A DNA stretch of 64,000 nt from Nocardioides sp. (lineage in GTDB: Bacteria; Actinomycetota; Actinomycetes; Propionibacteriales; Nocardioidaceae): the NCBI GenBank assembly GCA_037045645.1, contig JBAOIH010000004.1, positions 1-64,000 of the forward strand. The letters run 5' to 3'. The notes beneath the pieces were generated by a model that searched no databases, was not told the DNA's origin, and worked only from the letters and a program-made list of their open reading frames with translations. A program made the translations under genes and the position numbers. Within the stretch, counting starts at the first letter, position 1. Each line of letters opens with the position of its first letter. Positions 51,502 to 59,490 of the stretch are shown here, piece after piece.

Positions 51502-52512
51502 TCAACTCTGGCGCTTCATGCCGTAGATCCCGGGACGGTAGGAGGGGTCCTCAAGCTCGGCAACCGTGGGGGAGCCGAACATCGGCAGGCCCTGAGTCCT
51601 TCGGATTGCTCCCCAGATCAGCGGGACGAGCACGACCATGGCCAAACCGATGCCGGCGATCAGCATCGGGTGGGTTTGATCTTCACCCGCCCCCAACGGC
51701 GCCCAGCCGGCCTTGTCGAGCAGTGCCACACCCGACATCGTCAACACGATGACGATCGCGCGGCGGATCACCGACTGGGGCACCCGCGGTGCGATGCGCG
51801 CACCGAGCAGAGTGCCGGGGACCGACCCGAGGACGAGGGGGATCAAGAGGGCCCAGTCGAGACCGTGCAGCGCGATGTTGGAGACCGCTGCGGCGAAGAC
51901 CAACGGGACGGCCTGCACGAGATCGGTTCCCACGAGTCTGACTGCGGCGAGCCCCGGATAGAGCATGAGCAGCGCGATCATGATCACCGAGCCCGAGCCC
52001 ACGCTGGTGATTCCGACCAGGAGGCCCCCCAGGGCACCCACCAGTAGCGTGGGGAGCGGACGGATCGTCGGATTGGCGTCGGTGGGACCGTCGCCGCGGC
52101 GGACCCGCACCAGGTTGATCAGCAGGCGCAGCGCATAGGTGACCGCCGCGAGCAAGAGCGCGAAACCGATGCAGAGCTTGAGTGTCGCGTCCAGGTCCCC
52201 ATGGTTGCCGACAAGTGCGTTGAGCACCCATGGCCCGGCCAGCGCAGTCGGCACGGAACCCAGGATCAACCACTTGGCCATGGTCAGGTCTGGCGACCCC
52301 TGCCGCCCGTGCTGGATGGCGCCACCGGTCTTGTAGATCGCGGCGGCGGTGAGGTCGGCGGTCACCACGGTCGCCGCGTCACCCACCCCGAGGAAGATCA
52401 GCGCGGGCGTCATCAACGCCCCACCGCCCATGCCGGTGAGGCCGACGACGATGCCGACGAAAAAACCGGCAAGCAGGATCGAGATGAAGGCGCCGGTGAT
52501 CAGATCAGCCAC
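51502..52512 (-). CDS. TauE/SafE-family anion permease
   Basis: A 336-residue membrane protein with about eight to nine hydrophobic segments in two repeats. GFFVGIVVGLTGMGGGALMT and LVGALGGLLVGITSVGSGSV are the duplicated TauE signatures. The family exports or imports sulfite, sulfoacetate or related anions. Context with cysDN and an APS kinase fits a sulfur anion, but it lies between two capsule kinases, 10 bases before copy 1. Direction of transport is not known. Confidence 0.88.
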   Translation of the reverse strand: MADLITGAFISILLAGFFVGIVVGLTGMGGGALMTPALIFLGVGDAATVVTADLTAAAIYKTGGAIQHGRQGSPDLTMAKWLILGSVPTALAGPWVLNALVGNHGDLDATLKLCIGFALLLAAVTYALRLLINLVRVRRGDGPTDANPTIRPLPTLLVGALGGLLVGITSVGSGSVIMIALLMLYPGLAAVRLVGTDLVQAVPLVFAAAVSNIALHGLDWALLIPLVLGSVPGTLLGARIAPRVPQSVIRRAIVIVLTMSGVALLDKAGWAPLGAGEDQTHPMLIAGIGLAMVVLVPLIWGAIRRTQGLPMFGSPTVAELEDPSYRPGIYGMKRQS

Positions 52513-52555
52513 GGCAGGAGCCTAGACCCAGCGTGGCCCAAATTCCGCCTCCGGG

Positions 52556-54007
52556 CTAGCGAGCCGCCCGCCGGCCGACCTTGCCGCTCTCAGGCGTGTC
52601 GGAACTCTTGCGGCTGCGCTTCTTGTCTCGCGACTCGTAGTCGTAATAGCCGTACTCGTGGTAGGTGCCTGGAGTCGTGGTGCGCTTGGAGACGCGGCCC
52701 ATGATGATGCCGAGGACCCGGCCGCTGACGCGCTCGAGGACGCCCAGCGCAGCGGTGAGTTCGGTGTCCACGGTCTTGCCGGTAGACACCACCACGAGTG
52801 CTCCATCGGCGATCCGGGCCAGCACGGCCCCATCGGTGACGGGCAGAAGCGGTGGGGCGTCGACGATGACCATGCCGGTTTGTGAAAGTTCGGCGAGCAA
52901 CTCACGCATCGCGTTGGAGCCCAGCAACTCGCTGGGGTTGGGCACTCGGGTGCCGGAGGTCAGCACGCGCAACTGACCCTCTTGGGCGTCGACGTTCAGG
53001 GCCTCGCTCAGCGGGACCCGCCCGGCCAGGACGTCGCTGACACCGACGGAGTTGTCGAGCTTGAGCATCTTGGCGACGCGGGGACGGCGCAGGTCGCCTT
53101 CCAGGAGGAACACCGGCTGGCCCGCGTGCGCGATGGCAAGTGCGAGCGACGCGGCGATCGTGGACTTTCCGTCACCCTTGCTGGGGCTGGTGACCACGAT
53201 GACGCGCGGCGGGTGGTCGACGTCCATGAAGGACAGGTTCGTACGCAACTTGCGAAACGATTCGGCGGCGAGGCGCTCGGTGGTGGTCTGAGGATCCGTC
53301 ACGAGTTGACGGGGCTCGGTCGTGTCCCCGCTGCCAAGCGCCGGAACGGAGGCGACCACCGCGAACCCGGTGTCCTTCTCCACCTGGGAGGCGGTACGCA
53401 GTCGACGGTCGAGACGGTGGCGGGTAATGCTGTACGCCAGTCCGAGAGCCAACCCGACCAGCGACCCCAGGATCACATTGAGGGGGATCTTGGGGGAGGT
53501 CGGCGCGGTGGGCAGCGCGGCGGTCTGGTTGGGGAGCAACCGCATGGCGGCCTTGCCGGTGCCAGAGGGGTCCTCGAACTCCCTGACGCTCTTGCTCAGG
53601 GCCTTGACCCAGGCGTTGGCCAGTTCCTGGGCGCTCTCGGGGGTCCTGGCGTTCACCGTAATGCCCAGCAGGACCGTGTCGGGCCGCTGCTCGACGGTCA
53701 CGTTGCTGATCAGCTCTTCGGGGCTTTCGGTCAGGTTGAGGTCGTCGATCACGAACTCCGCCGTCTGACGGTCGGTGGCCAGGCCCACGTAGGACTTCAC
53801 GCGTGACTTGGACAACACGTCGTTGACGTTGGCCATGCTCGGGTCGGCTGCAGTGGTGCCCGAGGTGACGAATCCGGTCGCGGTCGAGGCATAGACCTTG
53901 GGTTGCGCCAGGCTCCACGCGAGTGCCAGCAGCGCGCCGAGGATCACGAACGCCACGATGGATCGCCAATACGCTCTCACGATGACGAGGTAGTCGTGCA
54001 GTTCCAT
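52556..54007 (-). CDS. Chain-length determinant/tyrosine autokinase (BY-kinase), copy 2
   Basis: 483 aa, same design as copy 1: Wzz domain between two membrane segments (about 15-33 and 180-198), then kinase with TSPSKGDGKSTIAASLAL, VFLLEGDLRRPRVAKML (the usual Asp of Walker A' is Glu-Gly-Asp) and GMVIVDAPPLLPVTDGAVLA. The tail has fewer tyrosines (YHEYGYYDYES) and is strongly basic. Similar but clearly not identical to copy 1, so an old duplication. Only 33 bases separate its start from the divergent HprK-like gene. Confidence 0.92.
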   Translation of the reverse strand: MELHDYLVIVRAYWRSIVAFVILGALLALAWSLAQPKVYASTATGFVTSGTTAADPSMANVNDVLSKSRVKSYVGLATDRQTAEFVIDDLNLTESPEELISNVTVEQRPDTVLLGITVNARTPESAQELANAWVKALSKSVREFEDPSGTGKAAMRLLPNQTAALPTAPTSPKIPLNVILGSLVGLALGLAYSITRHRLDRRLRTASQVEKDTGFAVVASVPALGSGDTTEPRQLVTDPQTTTERLAAESFRKLRTNLSFMDVDHPPRVIVVTSPSKGDGKSTIAASLALAIAHAGQPVFLLEGDLRRPRVAKMLKLDNSVGVSDVLAGRVPLSEALNVDAQEGQLRVLTSGTRVPNPSELLGSNAMRELLAELSQTGMVIVDAPPLLPVTDGAVLARIADGALVVVSTGKTVDTELTAALGVLERVSGRVLGIIMGRVSKRTTTPGTYHEYGYYDYESRDKKRSRKSSDTPESGKVGRRAAR

Positions 54008-54040
54008 CCGTGTCTCCCCATGGGCCTAGACTTCGCTGCC

Positions 54041-54874
54041 ATGTCAGGCAGTTCGGTCCATCCCGCTGCGTGCGTCGATCTGGTGGCGATCGAGGTGCCG
54101 GTCCGGCTCGAGTTCACCGAGCGCACCCGGTGGTTGGTCGACGGCATCCTAACCGGCTGGGCGGATTGCGCCGCACTCGCGGTGGAGCCCACCACTCCGG
54201 CGCCTGAGACGGTCATCACGTTGATCGACCCCGACGAACTCCAAGACCTGCCGGACGTCGCCTCGGCGCTCGTGGTTCGCGACGAGCGTGCGGCACTGAC
54301 CGACCTCGCCTCGCGCATCACGATTGCGGCCATCGGAGTGCGCGGCGGTGAGCTCGTCTTGCTGCACGGCTGTGCTGTCGCCGACCCCCGGACAGGAGCG
54401 GTCGCCGCCTTCGTCGCGCCCTCGGGCACGGGGAAGACGACCTTCTCGCGTACCCTCGCCGGCAAGTGGAGTTATGTCACCGACGAGACCGTCGCAGTCG
54501 AGTTCGACGGCGTCGTACGCCCGTACCCGAAGCCGCTGTCCATCATCGAAGAGGGCTATTCGGCAGGCACCAAGACCCAAACCCCGGTGGGCTCGCTCGG
54601 GATCGAGGTGGCTGAACATCCCGCACTGCGCCTGTGCGCGCTGTCCCTGCTCGACCGCCAACCCGATCACGAAGGGGTTACCGTGACAAAGATCGACACG
54701 GTCGACGCTCTTGCGATGCTGGCCCCGGAGTCTTCCTACCTGACCAGGATCCCCAAGCCGATGCATACGCTCGCGGCACTGATCGACGGTGCGGGTGGGT
54801 TGCAGCGGCTCACCTATGCCGAGGTTGCCGACCTGGAGCCCGTGGTCGCCGCGCAACTTGCGAGGCTCTCGTGA
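54041..54874 (+). CDS. HprK-like P-loop kinase
   Basis: A 277-residue protein with a beta-rich N-domain and an HPr-kinase-like core: ELVLLHGCAVADPRTGAVAA, then AFVAPSGTGKTTFSRTLAGK (Walker A), WSYVTDETVAVEFDG, and SVGSLGI-like region. HprK-related kinases of this kind are found with PqqD-like proteins and a nucleotidyltransferase in some polysaccharide/exosortase loci. Substrate unknown. ATG 54041 chosen; in-frame ATG 54020 would leave only 12 bases to the divergent kinase gene. Its stop overlaps the PqqD-like gene. Confidence 0.78.
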   Translation: MSGSSVHPAACVDLVAIEVPVRLEFTERTRWLVDGILTGWADCAALAVEPTTPAPETVITLIDPDELQDLPDVASALVVRDERAALTDLASRITIAAIGVRGGELVLLHGCAVADPRTGAVAAFVAPSGTGKTTFSRTLAGKWSYVTDETVAVEFDGVVRPYPKPLSIIEEGYSAGTKTQTPVGSLGIEVAEHPALRLCALSLLDRQPDHEGVTVTKIDTVDALAMLAPESSYLTRIPKPMHTLAALIDGAGGLQRLTYAEVADLEPVVAAQLARLS

Positions 54875-55176
54875 GCGACCAGACGTACCTTCGGCAGCCC
54901 GTGTTGGACGAGTACGTCGCCGGGGGAAGGCGTGCGGTCTTCGTCGACTCGAAGGTCGTCGTGCTGTCGGAGATCGGGCACGTCGTGCTGGAAGCGATCG
55001 ATTCGGGTCGCACCGACTTCGAGTCGATTCGCGCCCACTTGATCGACGAGTTCGGTCAGCCGGAGGGACTCGACGTCGATGATCGAGTAAGGCAGGTGCT
55101 CACCGAACTCGCAGACTCGGGCATCGTCCAGCGGCCGACTCAGGTGGCCGAGCTTGACGACTCCCGCCAGGCCTAG
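54871..55176 (+). CDS. PqqD-family protein paired with the HprK-like kinase
   Basis: 101 residues: YVAGGRRAVFVDSKVVVLSE, IGHVVLEAIDSGRTDFESIR, and QVLTELADSGIVQRP give the PqqD fold (strand pair, helix, winged helix). GTG 54871 lies in the stop of the kinase gene. PqqD proteins bind peptides for modifying enzymes; no radical SAM enzyme or precursor peptide is visible in the window. Second PqqD-like gene in this window, distinct from that at 21291. Confidence 0.78.
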   Translation: MSDQTYLRQPVLDEYVAGGRRAVFVDSKVVVLSEIGHVVLEAIDSGRTDFESIRAHLIDEFGQPEGLDVDDRVRQVLTELADSGIVQRPTQVAELDDSRQA

Positions 55177-55218
55177 ACGCCGAGCCGGGCGTGGGCCGTT
55201 GCCAACCGGCCCAGACGT

Positions 55219-57006
55219 TCACGACGACGCGCTCAGGCGCTGCACGACCGACGTCACGAGTCGGTCGATCTCGTCGCGCGCAGTGGCCGCAGCCGCCGAA
55301 CCCTTGCGATAGGGATCAGCCACATCCAGGGACTTGTCGACGGCGGTGCGGTGCTCCGCGGCGTACGCCAAGAGATCCCAGCCTCGCTCCGGCCGGCCGG
55401 CCGTGTCTCGCACGAACTGTCCGATCGTGAAGACCTTGCGGAAAGCCCCGGGGAACTCCTCGATGATGTATTTCCGGTGGGCTGCCTCGGCGGTGAGGAT
55501 CAGGTCGGCCGAGTCGATGATCGGTCGTTCGATCCGACGGCTTCGGAAGCCACTCGCATCCTCGCCCACCGCCGCCGCCATCGTGGCGTCCATCTCGTGG
55601 TCCACGAACCCGTGGGTGCCCGCACTGGCGAATGCGAGGTCGGTGCCGTCGCCGACCAGGGCCCGCGCCATGAGTTCCATGCTGGGGGAGCGGCAGATAT
55701 TGGCCGTGCAGACGAACAGGACGCGCAGCGGATGATCGGGAGAATGGACGGCCGCTCCTTGCGGAGCAGAACTCGGCTCGTCGGTCGGCGCCGGGGATGG
55801 TGCCTCATCGCCGAGCAGGTCGATGTACCCCTCGTCTCGCAGTGCCACCAGCACGTCGCCCAGTGCCTCGGTGACCGAACGGCGCGTCGTGTCCACGCGG
55901 ACATCGGCGTCCTGGGGCTCTTCGTACGGCGAGGAGATCCCGGTGAACTCCGGGATCTCGCCGCGGCGCGCCTTGACGTACAGCCCCTTGCGGTCGCGGC
56001 GCTCGCACTCGGCCAATGGTGTGGCGACGTGGATCAGGAAGAAGGCCCCCCCGGCTGCCTCCACCATCGCGCGGACCTGCTGGCGGGTCTGGTCGAAAGG
56101 CGCGATCGGGCTGCACACGGCGATCCCTCGGTGCCGGGCGATCTCCGCGGCTACCCAGCCGATCCGACGGATATTGGTCTCGCGGTCCTCCTTGGAGAAG
56201 GTCAGCCCCGCCGACAGGCTGCGGCGCACGACGTCCCCGTCGAGGCTCGTCACCGTCCGGCCCCCTTGTTCCAGGAGCCGATCCATCAACGCTTGGGCGA
56301 GGGTGGACTTGCCGCTCCCGGAGAGGCCGGTGAAGAACAACACCAGACCCTGCTCGTCGGCGGGTGGCTGGTCCTCGTCGATGATGCGCGCGATCTCGTC
56401 GGGGTAGTCGTCGTCGCCCTCGGGTAGGGCATGGATCGGGTCACCTTGGGCGAGGTTCTCCAAGATCTGAGTGCCCAGGTCGTGATCGACGGCCGCGTCA
56501 CCGTGCGCGGCCAGGGGCACCGCCACGACATCGGCGACGGGCAGCATCGCCGCGGCCTGCTTGGTGGCGCGAAGCAGCGCGACCGGTGACAGGGAGGCCG
56601 TGCCCTCGCCAGCCAACGCGACCAGGACGATCGCGCCGAAGCCACGAAGGGCAGCCAGGTGGTGCTGGGTCAAAGGGTCCGCCACCGCGACGAACGTACG
56701 ACCCGCGTAGCGTGCGCGCACCTGCTCGACCGAGAGGTAGAGGTCGCGGAAGGGGCCGTGCTGGGCGTGGGTCAGCGGTTCGACCGTGCCGTCGGCCGCC
56801 ACGACCGCGAGGGGCAGGCCCTCCGCATCGACGATCTCCACCTCACGACCGGTCAGATCGGCGGGCAGGGACAGCGTGACGGGGCTGCCGGGGTGATTGA
56901 CCTTGCGCAGTGGGCTCAACATCCCCGTGGTCAGGAGTTCTAGATCCTGGAGTTCGCGGAATGTGGGGTGGTGCTGCGGGCGACTGGTCGTGAGGTCGTG
57001 GGCCAC
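55219..57006 (-). CDS. Three-part fusion: sulfurylase-like domain, APS kinase, low-molecular-weight phosphatase
   Basis: 595 aa from GTG 57006. Residues 1-215 resemble the N-terminal part of ATP sulfurylase (LTGREVEIVDAEGLPLAVVA, LTHAQHGPFRDLYL) without a full catalytic domain. Residues 220-400 are an APS kinase (CysC): P-loop FTGLSGSGKST near 226, LDGDVVRRSLSAGLTFSKED, and KGLYVKARRGEIPEFTGISS. After a proline-rich linker, residues 428-595 are a low-molecular-weight phosphatase: VCTANICRSPSMELM (CX5R near 432) and ADPYRKGS with the general acid Asp. CysC would complete PAPS synthesis with CysDN; the phosphatase could reset the BY-kinases. The longer frame to 57939 is antisense to asparaginase. 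Confidence 0.85.
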   Translation of the reverse strand: MAHDLTTSRPQHHPTFRELQDLELLTTGMLSPLRKVNHPGSPVTLSLPADLTGREVEIVDAEGLPLAVVAADGTVEPLTHAQHGPFRDLYLSVEQVRARYAGRTFVAVADPLTQHHLAALRGFGAIVLVALAGEGTASLSPVALLRATKQAAAMLPVADVVAVPLAAHGDAAVDHDLGTQILENLAQGDPIHALPEGDDDYPDEIARIIDEDQPPADEQGLVLFFTGLSGSGKSTLAQALMDRLLEQGGRTVTSLDGDVVRRSLSAGLTFSKEDRETNIRRIGWVAAEIARHRGIAVCSPIAPFDQTRQQVRAMVEAAGGAFFLIHVATPLAECERRDRKGLYVKARRGEIPEFTGISSPYEEPQDADVRVDTTRRSVTEALGDVLVALRDEGYIDLLGDEAPSPAPTDEPSSAPQGAAVHSPDHPLRVLFVCTANICRSPSMELMARALVGDGTDLAFASAGTHGFVDHEMDATMAAAVGEDASGFRSRRIERPIIDSADLILTAEAAHRKYIIEEFPGAFRKVFTIGQFVRDTAGRPERGWDLLAYAAEHRTAVDKSLDVADPYRKGSAAAATARDEIDRLVTSVVQRLSASS

Positions 57007-57053
57007 GCGCCAATCCTGCCAGCCGTCTCCGGTGAGCGGGCTAGGGTGCCCGT

Positions 57054-58032
57054 GTGTCTGGTCAGGAAGCCGAATCTGCCCCCGTCGTGGTCGCCGAGAT
57101 CGTGCGCTCCGGATTCGTCGAGGGCGATCATCGCGGCTCGGTCGTCGCGCTCGATCCCGACGGCCGCGTGACGCGGTCCCTGGGCGTGATCGACAAGCCG
57201 ATCCTGGCCCGCTCGTGCAACAAACCCCTCCAGGCGCTCGGCATGGTGCGCTTGGGGCTCGACCTGCCGCCCGATCTGCTCGCCTTGGCATGTGCCTCAC
57301 ACTCGGGCGAGACGTTCCACCTTGAGGGCGTGCGGCGGATCCTGGCCTCCGCGCGGTTGGACGAGACACACCTTCGTACGCCTGCCGACTATCCGCTGGA
57401 CGATCAGGCGCGCGAGGACTGGATCCGCGCCGGGGGCGGCAAGGCGCCGATCTGCATGAACTGCTCGGGCAAGCACGCGGCGATGCTGGCGACCTGCGTA
57501 CGCAACGGGTGGGATCTGGAGTCCTACCGAGCTTCCCGACCACCCACTGCAGGTGGCGCTCGGTGCGACCTTCGCCGAGATGACGGGGGAAACCCACCCT
57601 CAGCGACCGGTCGACGGGTGCGGGGCACCGATCTTCGCCACGAGCCTGACCGGGCTCGCACTGGCGTTCTCGCGCCTCGTGCGCGGTCTCGATGGCCAAG
57701 ACGTCGCGGATCCGGATGCCGCGCGAGTGCGCGACGCGATCGTGGCCCACCCGGAGATGGTCTCGGGCACCACCCGCGACGAACTGGCACTGCTGCGCGC
57801 ACTTCCGGGTGCGATCGGCAAGGCGGGCGCCGAGGCGTGTTATGCCGTCGCGCTGCCCGACGGACGGGCGTTCGCCCTCAAGATCGACGACGGTTCGCCG
57901 CGCGCGCGACCAGTGGTGATGGCGGCGGTGCTGGCCCAAGCCGGACTGGACAGTGACGCGGTCGCCGCGACGGGGAGTTGGCCACTGCTGGGCGGCGGTC
58001 GGCCGGTCGGCGAGGTCCGTGCCACCCTGTGA
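57054..58032 (+). CDS. Asparaginase, type II thermolabile family (frameshifted)
   Basis: L-asparaginase of the PF06089 (Rhizobium etli/AnsA-like) family. The frame from GTG 57054 gives VVVAEIVRSGFVEGDHRGSV, RSCNKPLQALGM, CASHSGETFHLEGVRRIL and CMNCSGKHAAMLATCVRNGW, holding the Ser and Lys of the active site. At 57529-57535 one extra base breaks the frame; removing it gives APDHPLQVALGATFAEMTGE, GCGAPIFATSLTGLALAF and the usual end. Restored length about 325 aa. The break again leaves GAGCTC when corrected and is probably a sequence error. Confidence 0.88.
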
Positions 58033-58062
58033 CTCGACTCACGCTTGCTGAGTTTGCGTATT

Positions 58063-58078
58063 GCTAACTTTTGTTAGC
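58063..58078. promoter_or_regulatory. Palindrome before the XRE regulator (candidate autoregulatory operator)
   Basis: GCTAAC-TTTT-GTTAGC ends 11 bases before the ATG at 58090, and a GTTTGC/ATTGC A/T-rich stretch precedes it. A symmetric site over the promoter of an HTH gene is typical of self-repression. Confidence 0.55.
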
Positions 58079-58089
58079 ACAATGGAGGC

Positions 58090-58545
58090 ATGGGCAGGAG
58101 CAAAGTCGGGCTGACGGTCGAGTCGCTCGGTGACTATCTCAAGGCGCAGCGCCTTGAGTCGCGGCTGTCCTTGCGTCAGCTCGCGGAGCAGGCGGGGGTG
58201 AGCAACCCGTACCTGAGCCAGATCGAACGCGGGCTGCGCAAACCGTCGGCCGCAGTGCTCCAGGAGATCGCCAAGGCGTTGCGCATCTCGGCCGAACAAC
58301 TCTATGTCCGGGCGGGGCTGCTCAACCCAGACGAGGAGACGGTGGACCCCGCGCGCAGTGTGGAGTTGGCCGTACTCGCGGACTCAGGGCTGACCGAAAG
58401 GCAGAAGCAGTCCTTGCTGGACGTGTACGCCTCGTTCCTGGCGCTGAACGCCAAGGGCGATGACACGGAGACCGAAAGCCCCCCCACGAAGCCTGCTCGC
58501 CAGGCGAAGACCAAAAAGACATCCACCAGCAACACCAAGAAATGA
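58090..58545 (+). CDS. XRE-family transcriptional regulator upstream of hbhA
   Basis: 151 aa: helix-turn-helix at about 12-68 (LGDYLKAQRLESRLSLRQLA, EQAGVSNPYLSQIERG), then a short helical part and a Lys/Thr-rich tail (AKTKKTSTSNTKK). In mycobacteria a similar XRE gene sits directly before hbhA, as here (11-base gap). ATG 58090 follows GGAGG. Confidence 0.9.
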   Translation: MGRSKVGLTVESLGDYLKAQRLESRLSLRQLAEQAGVSNPYLSQIERGLRKPSAAVLQEIAKALRISAEQLYVRAGLLNPDEETVDPARSVELAVLADSGLTERQKQSLLDVYASFLALNAKGDDTETESPPTKPARQAKTKKTSTSNTKK

Positions 58546-58556
58546 AGGAGAGGGTC

Positions 58557-59288
58557 ATGGCGACCAAGAGCCGTGCAAAGTTCGACCTCAAGACCGAGGC
58601 CACCCGTCCGCTCTACGCCTACGTCGGTGCGACCGACCTGGCCGTCGAGACCGTCCGTGACTACGTTGCCGACCTCGGCAAGCGCGCCGCTGACGTGCAG
58701 AAGAGCGTCACCTCGTTCGACGCCAAGTCGCTGCGCGAGCAGGCCGTGAAGGCCGTGAGCGTGCGCGTCGAGGAACTGCAGAAGGACGCCAAGGCCCGCC
58801 GCGCCGACATCGAGAAGCGCGTCGCCGACCTGCGCAAGGACGCCGAGGAGCTTCCGACCCGGATGCAGTCCAGCGTTGACGAGAACGTCAAGGTCGTGGG
58901 CGACGCGTACGGCGACCTGGTCAAGCGCGGCGAGTCCCTCGTGAGCCGCATCCGCAACCAGGCCAGCACCCAGGAAGCTGTCAAGGGCGCCAAGACCACC
59001 GTCGCCAAGGCCAAGACCACCGCGACGCAGGCCAAGAAGGCCGTCGACGCCGAGGTCACGGCGACCAAGAAGGTTGTCACCGCCGAGGTCGCCGAGGCCA
59101 AGAAGGCTGTTGCCGACGTGCAGGCCACCGTCAAGAAGGCCGCCAAGAAGGCGCCGGCTCGCAAGGCCCCCGCCAAGAAGACCACCGCGGCCGAGCGCAG
59201 CGCCAAAGCGACCGTGACGTCTGCTCGCAAGACCGCGGCTGCTGCCGCGAAGGCAGTCGTGGACGCCGCCGAGAAGATCGGCGACTGA
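58557..59288 (+). CDS. HbhA-like helical protein with basic AK-rich tail
   Basis: 243 aa. An N-terminal helix pair (PLYAYVGATDLAVETVRDYV) and a long coiled coil (about 40-150) lead to a Lys/Ala-rich tail (VKKAAKKAPARKAPAKKTTA) like heparin-binding hemagglutinin and histone-like tails. In mycobacteria the tail binds heparan sulfate and the protein is on the surface; here DNA or cell-envelope binding are both possible. No signal peptide. ATG 58557 follows AAGGAGAGG. Confidence 0.88.
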   Translation: MATKSRAKFDLKTEATRPLYAYVGATDLAVETVRDYVADLGKRAADVQKSVTSFDAKSLREQAVKAVSVRVEELQKDAKARRADIEKRVADLRKDAEELPTRMQSSVDENVKVVGDAYGDLVKRGESLVSRIRNQASTQEAVKGAKTTVAKAKTTATQAKKAVDAEVTATKKVVTAEVAEAKKAVADVQATVKKAAKKAPARKAPAKKTTAAERSAKATVTSARKTAAAAAKAVVDAAEKIGD

Positions 59289-59322
59289 CCCTGGCGGATG
59301 CCGCTGTGGTCTGCCACACACT

Positions 59323-59365
59323 CTCGGCCCACGGCCGGGCACTCGTTGCCTGACCGTGGGCCGAG
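59323..59365 (+). terminator. Terminator after hbhA
   Basis: CTCGGCCCACGG (59323-59334) pairs perfectly with CCGTGGGCCGAG (59354-59365) around a 19-base loop, 35 bases after the hbhA stop. Confidence 0.75.
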
Positions 59366-59389
59366 TCCAATTCTGCGGCTCCTCTGCGG

Positions 59390-59490
59390 GGTGCAATTGC
59401 ACCTAGAGTTAAAAGGTGGGGGTTTGGCTGAACCCCCCAATGAGCCAGTCCTATACTCGCTAAGCCGTTCGTCAGCAGGAAAGTGGTGGG
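59390..59490 (+). promoter_or_regulatory. Promoter region of the WbpM-like gene
   Basis: It holds a perfect 14-bp palindrome GGTGCAATTGCACC (59390-59403), a GGGGGTT-TGGCTG-AACCCCC hairpin (about 59419-59438), and TATACT near 59452 as a likely -10 box. No clear -35 at normal spacing. AGGAAAG precedes the ATG. Palindrome and hairpin are candidate control sites. Confidence 0.45.

Noticed and set aside
57007..57939. Minus-strand N-terminal extension of the APS kinase fusion to 906 residues
   Set aside because: It is antisense to the asparaginase gene, Arg-rich, and lacks a ribosome site. GTG 57006 gives a sensible N-terminus.
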